A stretch of 64,000 nucleotides of DNA from Bacteroides sp. (GCA_014802325.1 JAAVCK010000016.1:35736-99735), one strand, 5' to 3'; shown: positions 46,057 to 56,252, counted from the first letter of the stretch. The notes: a model not told the origin generated them from the sequence alone. Numbers and translations: made by a program.

Positions 46057-47352
46057 TTATATATCGGCCAGCAGGTCAGCTATAAGGAAGTTGCTGCCGC
46101 CTATAAATATCATGTCGTCAGCCGAGGCCGTACGGACAGCCGCGTCGCGGGCACTTTTTACATCGGCATAAGCGGTGGCAGTCAGACCCTCGGCCTCGGC
46201 CAGTTTCATCAGCTCGGCAGCCTCCAGGCGGCGTGGAGTGGAAGGGGCGGTGAGGTAGAGCGAAAGCGTTATGCCGTCAGCGTGGCTGAGAGCGGCTATC
46301 ATGTGCAGTATGGTAGTTACATCCTTATCGGCTACAAATCCGACCACCAGATGGATATGGCGGGGCGCCAATGATGCGAGTTGCTCAGTGATCCGTTGCC
46401 ATCCTCCCGGGTTATGACCGGTGTCGTATATGGTGAGCGGACTGTCGGATAGGTGAGTCCAGCGTCCGCGCAGACCTGTAAGCCCCGACACGTCAGCCAG
46501 TCCGGATCTGACGGCTTCGGCCGGGATGTCAAGCCGCTTGTCAAGTTCTGAAACGGCGGTGAGGATAGTAGAAGTGTTTTCGATCTGATACACTCCCGCA
46601 AGTTCGCCTTTGAACGATCCGTAAGGTGTGTCATGATACTCAATACCGTCGGTCATGGGAGTTGCTTCGATCGCAGGTGCAAACCGTATGGGCGCATTCT
46701 GACGGGCAGCCGTGTCGGTGAATACTTTTCTCACGCTCTCATCGTCAGCCCGGCCTATCACTACCGGAATTCCCGGCTTGATTATCCCGGCCTTTTCAGC
46801 GGCTATGGCGGCGGGTGTATCGCCAAGCAGCGAGGTATGGTCGGGCGAGATATTGGTGATTATCGATAGGAGGGGAGTGATGATGTTGGTGGTGTCGAGC
46901 CGTCCGCCGAGTCCGGTCTCTATCACGGCCACATCCACACCGCTCCGGGCGAAATAATCAAAAGCCATGATAGTGGTCAGCTCGAAAAACGAAGGGTGCA
47001 GACCCGTGTCAAGTGACATGTAGCGGTTGACAAAATCCACCACTTCTGTCTCGGGAATCATAGCGCCGTCTATGCGGATACGCTCGCGGAAATCCACTAT
47101 ATGAGGCGATGTGTAAAGGCCGGTACGGTATCCGGCTTTACGTAATATAGCGGCTAAGGAATGAGCCGTGGAGCCTTTGCCGTTGGTTCCGGCTATGTGA
47201 ATGGATGCAAACTTCCGTGACGGATTGCCGAACAGGCTGTCGAGCGCACGGGCAGTATCGAGTCCCGGCTTGTAAGCTCCCGGACCTTCGCGGTGAAAAG
47301 TAGGAAGTTGGCTGTAGAGAAAATCTATAGTTTCCTTATAGGATGTAGACAT
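46057..47352 (-). CDS. folC: Folylpolyglutamate / dihydrofolate synthase
   Basis: 431 residues from the ATG at 47352 (MSTSYKETIDFLYSQLP); the frame stays open upstream but runs into the previous gene. It adds glutamate to folates and probably to dihydropteroate. The ATP loop HIAGTNGKGSTAHSL, TSPHIVDFRERIRIDG and VIETGLGGRLDTTN are diagnostic. It starts 2 bp after the chromate-transporter stop, so the three genes are probably one transcript without an obvious shared role. Confidence 0.94.
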   Translation of the reverse strand: MSTSYKETIDFLYSQLPTFHREGPGAYKPGLDTARALDSLFGNPSRKFASIHIAGTNGKGSTAHSLAAILRKAGYRTGLYTSPHIVDFRERIRIDGAMIPETEVVDFVNRYMSLDTGLHPSFFELTTIMAFDYFARSGVDVAVIETGLGGRLDTTNIITPLLSIITNISPDHTSLLGDTPAAIAAEKAGIIKPGIPVVIGRADDESVRKVFTDTAARQNAPIRFAPAIEATPMTDGIEYHDTPYGSFKGELAGVYQIENTSTILTAVSELDKRLDIPAEAVRSGLADVSGLTGLRGRWTHLSDSPLTIYDTGHNPGGWQRITEQLASLAPRHIHLVVGFVADKDVTTILHMIAALSHADGITLSLYLTAPSTPRRLEAAELMKLAEAEGLTATAYADVKSARDAAVRTASADDMIFIGGSNFLIADLLADI

Positions 47353-47354
47353 GT

Positions 47355-47924
47355 TCAGTAAATTATGTAACCGGCCAGTCCGGCCAGACAGATGATAAGG
47401 ATGGGATGCCACTTGAGGAAATAGACCATGACGAAAGCGGCCGCACACAGCGCCACGCTCCAAGTTATCTGCACCTGCTCGTAGCCAAAATTCTCACCGT
47501 TCATGAGTAGCAGAGCCGCGGATGCTATGAGACCTATCACCACCGGACGCAGCCCGGTGAATATGCCCTGCACCACGAGCGAATCACGGTGACGCGAAAT
47601 CAGATGGCTGGTGTAGATCACCAGCAGAAACGACGGCAACACCACGGCAAGCGTGCAAAGTACCGAGCCGAGTATTCCCCACAGAGGTGAGGAAAAGGCA
47701 GCAGAATATTGACCCGGAGCTACGTAGCCTATATATGTGGCCGAGTTGATGCCGATAGGCCCGGGGGTCATCTGCGATATTGCCACAATGTCGGTAAACA
47801 TCTGCGATGTGATCCAGCCAGGACCCACTATCTCACGCTCTATGAGAGCCAGCATGGCGTAGCCACCACCGAATCCGAACAGACCTATCTTGATGTAGGT
47901 CCATATAAGTCGAAGATATATCAT
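47355..47924 (-). CDS. chrA: Chromate transporter, second half-size subunit
   Basis: 189 residues, five to six membrane helices, with the CHR start YIKIGLFGFGGGYAML and AISQMTPGPIGINSATYIG. Half-size CHR proteins come in pairs that together equal one full-length ChrA; the two halves face opposite ways in the membrane. It overlaps the upstream partner by 4 bp (ATGA), so translation is coupled. Chromate is the named substrate of the family, but in gut bacteria the physiological one may be another oxyanion. Confidence 0.88.
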   Translation of the reverse strand: MIYLRLIWTYIKIGLFGFGGGYAMLALIEREIVGPGWITSQMFTDIVAISQMTPGPIGINSATYIGYVAPGQYSAAFSSPLWGILGSVLCTLAVVLPSFLLVIYTSHLISRHRDSLVVQGIFTGLRPVVIGLIASAALLLMNGENFGYEQVQITWSVALCAAAFVMVYFLKWHPILIICLAGLAGYIIY

Positions 47925-48514
47925 GACGGTTGATTTTCAGAGTTTTCATTGTGATGCAGACGGCGGTTTTGACGTGAAAGCCAAACATAACCACCTATGC
48001 CGCCGAGCACTATGTAGAGAATGGGATTGGATATAAACGGGATTTTTGACCAGATGAGCAGAGCTACCGCCACGGGGATAGCAACAGTGCGCCACGTGAT
48101 TTTTGCGGCGCGGGCCGAAGTAATGACGGGTGCGATAATAAGCGCCACCACGGCAGGACGAATGCCCATGAAGATACGCGACACCGTGTCGTTGGTCTTG
48201 ATAAGGTCAGGCGTAAGGAAAATGGCAATAGTGAGTATGATGAGAAACGATGGCAGTATGGTGCCGAGAGCGGCCACGATACTGCCGCGAAGTCCGCGGA
48301 GTTTGTCGCCCACGGCCACCGAAATATTCACCGCCAGAATGCCGGGGAGCGACTGCGCCACTGCAAGAAGATCAAGAAACTCCTCGCGGGCCAACCATTT
48401 GCGGTGGTCGACTATCTCGCGCTCGATTATTGAGATCATGGCCCATCCGCCTCCGAATGTGAAGGCACCTATCTTGAAGAAAGTCAGGAAGAGCTGTAAA
48501 AACATATTTTTCAT
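47921..48514 (-). CDS. chrA: Chromate transporter, first half-size subunit
   Basis: 197 residues from the ATG at 48514 (MKNMFLQLFLTFFKIG); a GTG at 48523 is an alternative. CHR motifs are FKIGAFTFGGGWAMI and VAQSLPGILAVNISVAVG. It pairs with the next gene (4-bp overlap) to make a complete transporter. A -7 element (TAATTTTG, 48552-48559 on the minus strand) lies about 38 bp upstream. Confidence 0.88.
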   Translation of the reverse strand: MKNMFLQLFLTFFKIGAFTFGGGWAMISIIEREIVDHRKWLAREEFLDLLAVAQSLPGILAVNISVAVGDKLRGLRGSIVAALGTILPSFLIILTIAIFLTPDLIKTNDTVSRIFMGIRPAVVALIIAPVITSARAAKITWRTVAIPVAVALLIWSKIPFISNPILYIVLGGIGGYVWLSRQNRRLHHNENSENQPS

Positions 48515-48551
48515 TCGCGTCACTTGCTTGCTGAAAGTTATTTTTCGGATG

Positions 48552-48559
48552 CAAAATTA
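48552..48559 (-). promoter_or_regulatory. -7 element of the chromate transporter-folC unit
   Basis: TAATTTTG on the minus strand, about 38 bp before the first start codon. Confidence 0.45.
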
Positions 48560-48647
48560 CAAAAAATATCACTTCATGAATAATTTTATGTGGTATTGCG
48601 GCGTTTTATTGTTTAGTATTAATATGTTTTGACACACATTTTGTGAT

Positions 48648-50615
48648 ATGAGATATACCCGACTGACACTATGGATATTATCGCTCATGACGCTTGTGGC
48701 ATCATCGTGCGGTACGGCCAAACTGAAGACCGCCGACGAGCAGATGGCTCGCGGTGAATATTTCGACGCCGCCAAGACATACCGTAAGGTCTACAATAAG
48801 CTCAAAGCCCGCGAGCAGCGTTCGGAACGCGGAGTGGTGGCTTTCCGTATGGCCGAGTGCTACAGAGCGCTGGGGCAGGATGCCCGCGCTGCGGCCGCCT
48901 ATCAGAATGCCCTACGATACGGCTATCCTGACTCAATGGCTATACTGCGCATGGCCCAGTGTCTGCACGGCGACGGAAAGTATGACCGCGCGGTGAAGTC
49001 GTATGAAGATTTCCTTGCACTTGCTCCTGACGATGCCACAGCCCTCAATGGTCTGGCGGGCGCACGTAAGGCTCAGGATATAAAGAAAAATCCCACGCGC
49101 TATGTGGTGAAAAACGCCAAACTGTTTAATTCACGTCGCGCCGACTTCTCACCCATGTTTAACGACGACGTGCTCTACTTCACCACTACTAATGAAAAAG
49201 TCACCGGCACTAATCGCAGCGAAATCACCGGTATGAAGCGCAGCGATGTGTGGATGGCTAAGAAAAACGAACGCGGCGACTGGCAGCGTCCCGAACCTGT
49301 GGAGGGTGAACTTAACTCGGAGATGGACGAGGGCATAGTATCGTTTACCTCCGACGGCTCAACAATGTATCTCACCCGTGCCCGACGCGAACCTAACCGC
49401 ACCACCGGTGTGGAGATATGGACTTCACAGCGTAGCGACGCCAAGTGGAGCGCACCGGTGAAGTTCGACGTTATCAATGATACGGTGGCCTCGTTCGGAC
49501 ATCCGGCCGTAAGCCCCTCAGGAACATACCTCTACTTTACCTCCGATATGCCCGGTGAAGGAGGTAAGGACCTTTGGCGTATCAATCTGAAGGAGCGCGC
49601 CGGATCACTCGAAAATCTCGGTAAGGCTATCAATACCCCCGGCGATGAGGTGTTTCCTTATATGCTCACCGATTCGATACTGTTTTTTGCCTCCGACGGA
49701 CACCCGGGTCTGGGTGGGCTCGATCTGTTTCGCGCCACGCTTACTCCTTCGGGAGGCTGGCTGGTGGAGAATATGGGCGCGCCCATCAATAGCGAAGGCG
49801 ATGACTTCGGCATAACATATGCCACCCCCTCGCGCGAAGCCGGATTTTTCAGCTCTAACCGCGGCGACGGCAATGGACGTGACCATATTTATTCATTCGA
49901 GCTTCCTGACTTGAAAATCCTTATTTCAGGCTGGGTGCTTGACAAGGATGAAGAGCCTGTGCCTAATGCGGTGATACGCATCGTGGGCGACGACGGTTCG
50001 AATCAGCGTGCCATAGCGCGTCCCGACGGATCATTTTCATTTCCGCTGCAGCGCGGCGTGAGATATGTGATGCTTGCCGGTGCGAAAGGATACCTCAATG
50101 CCCGCCAGCAGTTTACCTCGGACTCGGCTGAGGAAGATGCGGAGTATAACATAGATTTCATACTCGCGTCGGTCAACAAGCCCAATATCCTCGAAAACAT
50201 CTTCTATGACTACGACAAGGCCACACTGCGTCCGGAATCGAAGTCGGCTCTCGACGAACTTGTAGGACTGCTCAATGACAATCCTAACATCACTGTGGAG
50301 ATGGCATCGCATACTGACCGCCACGGGTCGGAAGAATATAACATAGATCTTTCGGGCCGCCGCGCCAAGTCGGTCATAGACTATCTCATCGAGGCCGGAA
50401 TCGCTCCTGACCGCCTCCAGTTTCAGGGCTATGGAAAGTCGCGCCCCAAGGTTATCACCAAGCGTCTGGCACGCGAATTTCCGCAGTTTCCCGAGGGAAC
50501 TATGCTCGACGAGAACTTCATAGAAACCCTCAGCGAAGAAGACCAGGCTGTGGCCGACCAGATCAACCGCCGCACGGAGTTTCAGGTATTGTCGACCGAC
50601 TATCAGATGTTCTGA
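48648..50615 (+). CDS. OmpA-family lipoprotein with TPR and beta-propeller (PorE-like)
   Basis: 655 residues. Lipobox VASSC near 20. TPR-like helices at about 25-150 (RMAECYRALGQDARAAAAYQ, CLHGDGKYDRAVKSYEDFL). A PD40/WD40-type propeller follows at about 165-420, with repeated YFTSD, YLTRAR and LFFASDG blades. A carboxypeptidase-regulatory beta-sandwich lies at about 430-510 (DEEPVPNAVIRIVG). The OmpA peptidoglycan-binding domain at about 530-655 reads NIFYDYDKATLRPES and ASHTDRHGSEEYNIDLSGRRAKSV. This four-domain order is that of PorE, the periplasmic anchor of the type IX secretion system in Porphyromonas. Other OmpA-TPR proteins share parts of it. Confidence 0.75.
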   Translation: MRYTRLTLWILSLMTLVASSCGTAKLKTADEQMARGEYFDAAKTYRKVYNKLKAREQRSERGVVAFRMAECYRALGQDARAAAAYQNALRYGYPDSMAILRMAQCLHGDGKYDRAVKSYEDFLALAPDDATALNGLAGARKAQDIKKNPTRYVVKNAKLFNSRRADFSPMFNDDVLYFTTTNEKVTGTNRSEITGMKRSDVWMAKKNERGDWQRPEPVEGELNSEMDEGIVSFTSDGSTMYLTRARREPNRTTGVEIWTSQRSDAKWSAPVKFDVINDTVASFGHPAVSPSGTYLYFTSDMPGEGGKDLWRINLKERAGSLENLGKAINTPGDEVFPYMLTDSILFFASDGHPGLGGLDLFRATLTPSGGWLVENMGAPINSEGDDFGITYATPSREAGFFSSNRGDGNGRDHIYSFELPDLKILISGWVLDKDEEPVPNAVIRIVGDDGSNQRAIARPDGSFSFPLQRGVRYVMLAGAKGYLNARQQFTSDSAEEDAEYNIDFILASVNKPNILENIFYDYDKATLRPESKSALDELVGLLNDNPNITVEMASHTDRHGSEEYNIDLSGRRAKSVIDYLIEAGIAPDRLQFQGYGKSRPKVITKRLAREFPQFPEGTMLDENFIETLSEEDQAVADQINRRTEFQVLSTDYQMF

Positions 50616-50616
50616 T

Positions 50617-51462
50617 ATGCAGTTTCGCACCGAATTACATCTCCCCGTATCGTCGCTCGGCATCGACCATTCAACTCCGTTGCTGATGCTCGGTTCATGC
50701 TTTACCGACGAGGTAGGCGCTCGACTGATGATGGACGGTTTCAATGTCACGTCCAATCCTTTGGGTCCGGTATATAATCCCGACACGCTTGCGCGAATAC
50801 TTGACCGTGCGCTCGACCGACGCATGTTTACTCCCGATGACCTTGTGGAAGGTCCGCGAGGCTACCACTGCCTTACATTCGCCTCCCGCTACAGTGGAGC
50901 AGACGCCAAGGATGTGCTTGATGCCGTGAATACCGACTTCGTGAAGGTAGCGGATGCGCTGGCCGCTCCCGCCACACTGATTCTTACACTCGGATCGGCA
51001 TATGTGTTCACTCATATCGGGTCCGGTGAGATAGTGGGCAACTGCCACAAACTGCCGGCGTCGGCCTTCACGCGCCGCCGACTTTCGGTGGATGAAGTCA
51101 CCGCACGGTTGCGAAGTGTGGTGACACGCCTCACGGACGCCGGACATAGTGTGATATTCACGGTAAGTCCTATCCGCCACCTTGCCGACGGGCTGCACGG
51201 AAATACGCTATCCAAGTCAACGCTCCACCTTGCTGTAGATTCCATAGATAAGGCTGAATATTTCCCGGCCTACGAGGCTCTGATGGACGATCTGCGCGAC
51301 TACCGATTTTATGCCGCCGATATGAAACATCCATCGGAAGTGGCCGTTGACTACATATACGGATTGTTTGCCGACGTATATTTCAGTAAGGCAACTTCAG
51401 CAGCCGCCGCAGAAGCCCGCGCCCGCTTCAAACGTAATAATCACCGTCAGATTCTATCATAA
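50617..51462 (+). CDS. GSCFA-domain protein
   Basis: 281 residues. The family name motif is present as LGSCFTDEVG near residue 27, with NPLGPVYNP, LILTLGSAYVF, IFTVSPIRH and a late DMKHPSEVAVDYIY. The family looks like SGNH/GDSL hydrolases, with the Ser of GSCF as nucleophile and Asp/His near the end. It starts 1 bp after the PorE-like gene stop, and its stop overlaps the murF-alr start by one base (TAATG), so the three genes are coupled. The position suggests work on an envelope or cell-wall acyl group. Confidence 0.87.
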   Translation: MQFRTELHLPVSSLGIDHSTPLLMLGSCFTDEVGARLMMDGFNVTSNPLGPVYNPDTLARILDRALDRRMFTPDDLVEGPRGYHCLTFASRYSGADAKDVLDAVNTDFVKVADALAAPATLILTLGSAYVFTHIGSGEIVGNCHKLPASAFTRRRLSVDEVTARLRSVVTRLTDAGHSVIFTVSPIRHLADGLHGNTLSKSTLHLAVDSIDKAEYFPAYEALMDDLRDYRFYAADMKHPSEVAVDYIYGLFADVYFSKATSAAAAEARARFKRNNHRQILS

Positions 51463-53843
51463 TGCTTCTAACGAATATATCACCCGTACATATAAGAAAA
51501 GGCTCGGACTACGACGAGCATCGCGACTATAAATATATACTTGCCGACAGTCGTTCGGTATTTGAGCCGGCCGAGACTGTATTTGCAGCCATCCGCACCG
51601 GCATTGGTGACGGACACCGCTATATCCCCCGGCTTGCCGCAATGGGTGTAAGGACATTTATCGTAGAGGAGATACCTCCTTACTGCTATAATATCGATGC
51701 CACATTCATAGTGGTGAAAAATGTGCCCGAGGCGCTGAATAATATCGCATGCAACTGTATCCGAGGATTCCGCAATACGATAGTAGTGACGGGAAGCATA
51801 GGTAAAACCGTGACAAAGGAGCTGATATTCAATTCGCTCAACCTTAAGTGCAGGGTAGTGCGCAGTCCGCGCAGCTGGAATTCGCGTATCGGACTGCCTC
51901 TGGCTGTGTGCGATATGAACATATCCGGACCCGATCGACCCGACGTAGCAATAGTGGAGATAGGTATTGACGGGCCTGAGCAGGCTGACTCACGGGTGGC
52001 AGTGCTTCCCGAAGAGCCTATGACCGGAGTAGTTACGCCAATTACCGGTGAACACGACAACGCTTTCCCCTCACACCGCGATAAGATAATCGAGAAAGTA
52101 AAGTTGCTCAAGCGATGCGATGATATTTTCTATGCCGATACCGATGCCGAGCTTGCATCTGTGCTCCGGGAGATGACTCACGCGCGGCTGCATCCCGTGG
52201 CCAAAGGTGAATACCCTACCATATATCATGCGCTGGCTGCCGCAGTCACTGAGGCGGTAGGATACAAGGATGATCTTATAGGCAATATGCCGCTTGTCGA
52301 CAAGCGGCGCGAGATATATGAAGGCGAATTTGGCAATACGCTCTTCCACGATCGTTTCACACCCGACCTTCGGTCGCTGCGGGAGGCGCTTGATTTCTTC
52401 CGCCGCCATTCTTCGCCCGAGAGAGGCCATGTGCTTGTGCTCGGCGACCTTCTGCTACCTAGTGGATGCGACTCGGCAGCAAGCATAGCCGACCGATACT
52501 TCCGGGCTTTTGAAATGGCTCGCTCGTTTGGCGTGGAGCGCATCTACAGCGTGTCAGCCGAATTTGCATCTGTAAGCGGCGAGATCGAGCTGCCTGACTA
52601 CGTTGAAATATGTAACCCGGTGATGCCTTTCATACTGTCAAGTTATCAGAACGGCACACTGCTGCGCGACAGCCAGATATTGCTTTTTGGCAAACGCGGC
52701 GGTACGCTTGAGGAGTTTACCGATGTGTGCATGACTGCCGGCCATGACACCTCACTTGAAGTTGACCTCGACGCATTGGCTCATAACTTCAATTACTACC
52801 GCAGCCTTCTCCCCACGTCGACGCGCCTCGTGGCTATGGTCAAGGCTTCGGCCTACGGCATGGGCTCGGTGGAGATAGGTAAGGCTCTCCAGAGTCTCGG
52901 CGCAGCCTATCTGGCTGTGGCGGTGATAGACGAAGGTGTGAAACTACGCGATGCGGGTATCACCATGCCTATCATGGTGCTCAATCCGATCACCAACCGC
53001 TATCCGGCGCTGTTTGCATCGCATTTCGAACCGGCGGTATTTTCACTCGAAGAGCTCGACCGGCTCATTCAGGAAGCCGAACGCTTCGGTGTGACCGATT
53101 ATCCGGTGCATATAAAACTCGACACCGGTATGCATCGCGTGGGTTTTCTCGACACCCATATCGACGCTATTGCCGCCCGTATGGCATCGACCCGAGCTGT
53201 CAAGGTGGCGTCGGTATTCAGCCATCTCGCCACGGCCGACTGTATTGACATGGATGAATATACCGAAAGTCAGCTGTCGATGTTTGACGTGATGACCTCG
53301 CGCCTGTGCTCGCAGCTGGGCTATGACTTTGCCCGACATATACTCAACACCGCCGGTATGATGCGCTTTGCCCGAGGCAGAAACTACGATATGGCACGTC
53401 TCGGTATAGGACTTTACGGAGTGTCACCGCTCCCCGGCGAGTCGCCTCTGCGGCCTGTGGCATCATTTTACAGCCACATTATCTCGCTCAAGCAGTGGCC
53501 GGCCGATACTCCGGTAGGCTACGGCTGCAAAGGACGCACCGGTCGCAAAAGTATTATCGCAACAGTGCCCGTAGGGTATGCCGACGGTATCAACCGGCGC
53601 CTGAGCAACGGTGCGGTGGCATTTAAGGTGAAAGGGGTTGACTGCAAGACCATAGGCAATATCTGCATGGATCTGTGTATGATCGACGTGACCGATGTGC
53701 CTGACGTGAAAGTGGGCGACAAAGTGGAGATTTTCGGCCCTGACGCCCCGGTAGAGCGAATAGCCGACATACTCGGCACCATCCCTTACGAAGTGCTCAC
53801 CTGGGTATCGCCCAGAGTGAAGCGAGTGTATGTTAAAAAATAA
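51462..53843 (+). CDS. murF-alr: Bifunctional MurF ligase / alanine racemase
   Basis: 793 residues, a fusion typical of Bacteroidetes. The N-terminal half (1 to about 425) is Mur ligase: P-loop VVTGSIGKTVTKE, SWNSRIGLPLAV, VEIGIDGPEQADS and TGEHDNAF. The C-terminal half is fold-III PLP alanine racemase: VAMVKASAYGMGS with the PLP Lys near 462, MHRVGFLDTH, MARLGIGLYGVSP and VPVGYADGINRRLSNGA with the catalytic Tyr region. It makes D-Ala and joins D-Ala-D-Ala to the UDP-MurNAc tripeptide. Confidence 0.94.
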   Translation: MLLTNISPVHIRKGSDYDEHRDYKYILADSRSVFEPAETVFAAIRTGIGDGHRYIPRLAAMGVRTFIVEEIPPYCYNIDATFIVVKNVPEALNNIACNCIRGFRNTIVVTGSIGKTVTKELIFNSLNLKCRVVRSPRSWNSRIGLPLAVCDMNISGPDRPDVAIVEIGIDGPEQADSRVAVLPEEPMTGVVTPITGEHDNAFPSHRDKIIEKVKLLKRCDDIFYADTDAELASVLREMTHARLHPVAKGEYPTIYHALAAAVTEAVGYKDDLIGNMPLVDKRREIYEGEFGNTLFHDRFTPDLRSLREALDFFRRHSSPERGHVLVLGDLLLPSGCDSAASIADRYFRAFEMARSFGVERIYSVSAEFASVSGEIELPDYVEICNPVMPFILSSYQNGTLLRDSQILLFGKRGGTLEEFTDVCMTAGHDTSLEVDLDALAHNFNYYRSLLPTSTRLVAMVKASAYGMGSVEIGKALQSLGAAYLAVAVIDEGVKLRDAGITMPIMVLNPITNRYPALFASHFEPAVFSLEELDRLIQEAERFGVTDYPVHIKLDTGMHRVGFLDTHIDAIAARMASTRAVKVASVFSHLATADCIDMDEYTESQLSMFDVMTSRLCSQLGYDFARHILNTAGMMRFARGRNYDMARLGIGLYGVSPLPGESPLRPVASFYSHIISLKQWPADTPVGYGCKGRTGRKSIIATVPVGYADGINRRLSNGAVAFKVKGVDCKTIGNICMDLCMIDVTDVPDVKVGDKVEIFGPDAPVERIADILGTIPYEVLTWVSPRVKRVYVKK

Positions 53844-53890
53844 ATCAATAAGTTTTGATTACTCTCAGCCGTAATCATATCTATTCTTGC

Positions 53891-53898
53891 TATCTTTG
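53891..53898 (+). promoter_or_regulatory. -7 element of dnaB
   Basis: TATCTTTG, exact consensus, 17 bp before the ATG; no clear -33 at the usual spacing. Confidence 0.5.
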
Positions 53899-53915
53899 CA
53901 AAAAAATAATCCACT

Positions 53916-55481
53916 ATGCCACAGGAACAGCGACAATATAATAACCGACAGAAACCACAGAATAATCTTCAGGACTACGGCGGACGCATACCGCCCCGCG
54001 ACAAGGATCTTGAAGAGGCCGTGCTGGGTGCGCTTATGCTTGAGCGCGACGCTTATTCGGTGGTTTGTGATATTCTGAAGCCCGAATCATTCTATGATCC
54101 GGTGAATCAGAAGATATATGCGGCCATACAGTCGCTCGGCGCCTCGCAGCAGCCTATCGACCTTCTGACGGTCACCGACCAGCTCCGTCAGATGGGGCAG
54201 CTCAATGAGGTGGGTGGCCCTGTGTTTATATCCGAGCTGACTTCGCGTGTGGCATCAGGTGCGCATGTGGAATATCATGCCCGCATTGTGGCTCAGAAAT
54301 ACCTTGCGCGCGAGCTTATAAAATTTGCTTCTCAGATAGAATCGCAGGCCTTTGACGAGACCTACGATGTGGACGACCTGCTGCAGGAGGCCGAAGGTAA
54401 ATTATTTGAAATCTCGCAGCGCAATGTCAAGAAAGATGTCACTCAGATCGACCCCGTGATAGGTCAGGCCATAGATCAGATTCAGACCGCGGCCAACCGT
54501 GCTACAGGTCTGTCAGGTCTGGAGTCGGGTTATCACGAGCTTGATAAACTTACCTCGGGCTGGCAGAGTAGCGACCTTATCATTATCGCAGCCCGTCCGG
54601 CTATGGGTAAGACGGCATTCGTGCTTTCGATGGCCAAGAATATGGCTGTGTCGAGCAACATACCGGTGGCGATATTCTCGCTTGAAATGTCGAATCTTCA
54701 GCTTGTGAACCGCCTGATACAGAACACATGCGAGATAGAAGGTGAAAAAATCAAGAGCGGACAGCTCTCGCCTATGGAATGGGATCAGCTTATGTCGCGC
54801 GTCAAGCATCTCTATGGAGCTCCGCTGTATATCGACGACACGGCGTCGCTCTCGATATTCGAGCTGCGCACGAAAGCGCGTCGCCTCGTAAGAGAGCATG
54901 ATGTGAAGTTCATCATCATTGACTACCTTCAGCTTATGAACGCCTCGGGTATGCGATTCGGCTCGCGCGAGCAGGAGGTGAGTATGATATCGCGCTCACT
55001 CAAGCAGTTGGCAAAGGAGCTGAACATCCCTATAGTGGCGCTCTCGCAGCTCAACCGAAGCGTGGAATCGCGTGGTGCCGACAGTAAAGACGGAAAGCGT
55101 CCTCAGCTCAGTGACCTCCGTGAATCGGGAGCTATAGAGCAGGACGCCGATATAGTGTGCTTCATCCACCGCCCGGAGTATTATCTGCGTTCGGGTCAGG
55201 ATGCCGCCGGAAACGATATACGCGGTCTGGCTGAATTTATCGTGGCCAAGCACCGTAGCGGTCGTGTCGACGATGTGAAGATGAGATTCAAGTCAAAGTA
55301 TGCCCGATTTGAAAACTGGGAGGAAAACACCTCGATGAGTTCGGTCACCGTAGGCTCACGCATCAATACCGATGGCGGAGCGCAGGCCGGAGGCCAGTTT
55401 GCGGGTCAGTTTGGCGGCCAGTTCGGGGGTGGCTCTGCCGACATCACTGCAGCGACGTCCGACGAGCTTGCCCCGTTCTGA
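53916..55481 (+). CDS. dnaB: Replicative DNA helicase
   Basis: 521 residues. The N-terminal primase-interacting domain (LEEAVLGALMLERDAY) and the RecA-like C-terminal domain are both complete: Walker A IIAARPAMGKTAFVLSMA, VAIFSLEMSNLQLVNRL, Walker B FIIIDYLQLM, RESGAIEQDADIVCFIHR and FIVAKHRSGRVDDV. A short Gln-rich head (MPQEQRQYNNRQKPQNN) and a Gly/Gln tail (GGQFAGQFGGQFGG) are lineage features. It unwinds DNA at the fork as a hexamer. Its stop codon abuts the stop of the convergent nitroreductase gene with no spacing. Confidence 0.96.
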   Translation: MPQEQRQYNNRQKPQNNLQDYGGRIPPRDKDLEEAVLGALMLERDAYSVVCDILKPESFYDPVNQKIYAAIQSLGASQQPIDLLTVTDQLRQMGQLNEVGGPVFISELTSRVASGAHVEYHARIVAQKYLARELIKFASQIESQAFDETYDVDDLLQEAEGKLFEISQRNVKKDVTQIDPVIGQAIDQIQTAANRATGLSGLESGYHELDKLTSGWQSSDLIIIAARPAMGKTAFVLSMAKNMAVSSNIPVAIFSLEMSNLQLVNRLIQNTCEIEGEKIKSGQLSPMEWDQLMSRVKHLYGAPLYIDDTASLSIFELRTKARRLVREHDVKFIIIDYLQLMNASGMRFGSREQEVSMISRSLKQLAKELNIPIVALSQLNRSVESRGADSKDGKRPQLSDLRESGAIEQDADIVCFIHRPEYYLRSGQDAAGNDIRGLAEFIVAKHRSGRVDDVKMRFKSKYARFENWEENTSMSSVTVGSRINTDGGAQAGGQFAGQFGGQFGGGSADITAATSDELAPF

Positions 55482-56231
55482 TCAGTGATCGAAGTCGTAA
55501 CCGCGCTCGCGTAGAGCCTCGCGCATGGTGTAGTTCAGGCCCTCACGATAGTAGCCGAGTATTTCCTCTATCCATCCCTTGTCGCTGGGATTGGACGATC
55601 GGTTGTGATGGTAGGCGGTAAACTCGCGGTCATAGCCGAGCATCTTCTCAGGGAGATTGTCAGTGCCATAGCGGTTGCTGAATATCACGAGATCTTCGTT
55701 CTGCTTGGGCTTGAGATCGGGTATCTCGCGCGGCACCCCTACAGCAAGAGCGCACACAAGATATACTCTGTCGGGAAGTCCGAGAAGATCGGATATTACC
55801 TTGGGATTTACGGTACGGGCGTAGCCGATAGGGCAGCACCCGAGGCCGCGTGACACTGCGGCGGTGATGGCGCTCATCATGGCAAGCGACGCATCGACCG
55901 TGCCCACGATCAGGCCGTCGGCTGTACGCTCGAAAGCCGGATACTCCATACCCTTGGCTTCGGCTGCCACGGCTATCTTGTTGAAGTCGCTTAGAAATGC
56001 AAACACGCGTGCCGATGTCTTGAATTGTTTCTGACCCACTATTTCGGCCAGCTGCTCCTTGAGAGGCTGATCGGAAATCTCTATGACTGAAAACTGCTGT
56101 CCGTTGTAACTTGTGGGAGTGTTGCGGATGGCGTCGCGTATAAACTGAAGGTCTTCCTCAGCAATAGGTTCACGCTCGTAGCGGCGTATGCTGCGGCGTT
56201 GAAGTAATGTTTGTTTTACAGATTGTTCCAT
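55482..56231 (-). CDS. NADPH-dependent flavin oxidoreductase (NfsA/FRP-type nitroreductase)
   Basis: 249 residues. FMN-binding start RRSIRRYEREPI, TSYNGQQFSVIEI for the Ser/Gln contacts, GTVDASLAMMSAITAAVSRGLGCCPIGYAR and LALAVGVP-like segment (CALAVGVPREIPDLKPKQ). The size and the C-terminal extension fit the NfsA/FRP group, which reduces nitro compounds, quinones or flavin with NADPH. The natural substrate is not known. Confidence 0.88.
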   Translation of the reverse strand: MEQSVKQTLLQRRSIRRYEREPIAEEDLQFIRDAIRNTPTSYNGQQFSVIEISDQPLKEQLAEIVGQKQFKTSARVFAFLSDFNKIAVAAEAKGMEYPAFERTADGLIVGTVDASLAMMSAITAAVSRGLGCCPIGYARTVNPKVISDLLGLPDRVYLVCALAVGVPREIPDLKPKQNEDLVIFSNRYGTDNLPEKMLGYDREFTAYHHNRSSNPSDKGWIEEILGYYREGLNYTMREALRERGYDFDH

Positions 56232-56252
56232 GTGGTTATATATAATTCATTG

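Noticed and set aside
47355..48514. Split chrA as a frameshifted single gene
   Set aside because: Each half begins with its own CHR start motif and the 4-bp ATGA overlap is usual for paired short transporters.
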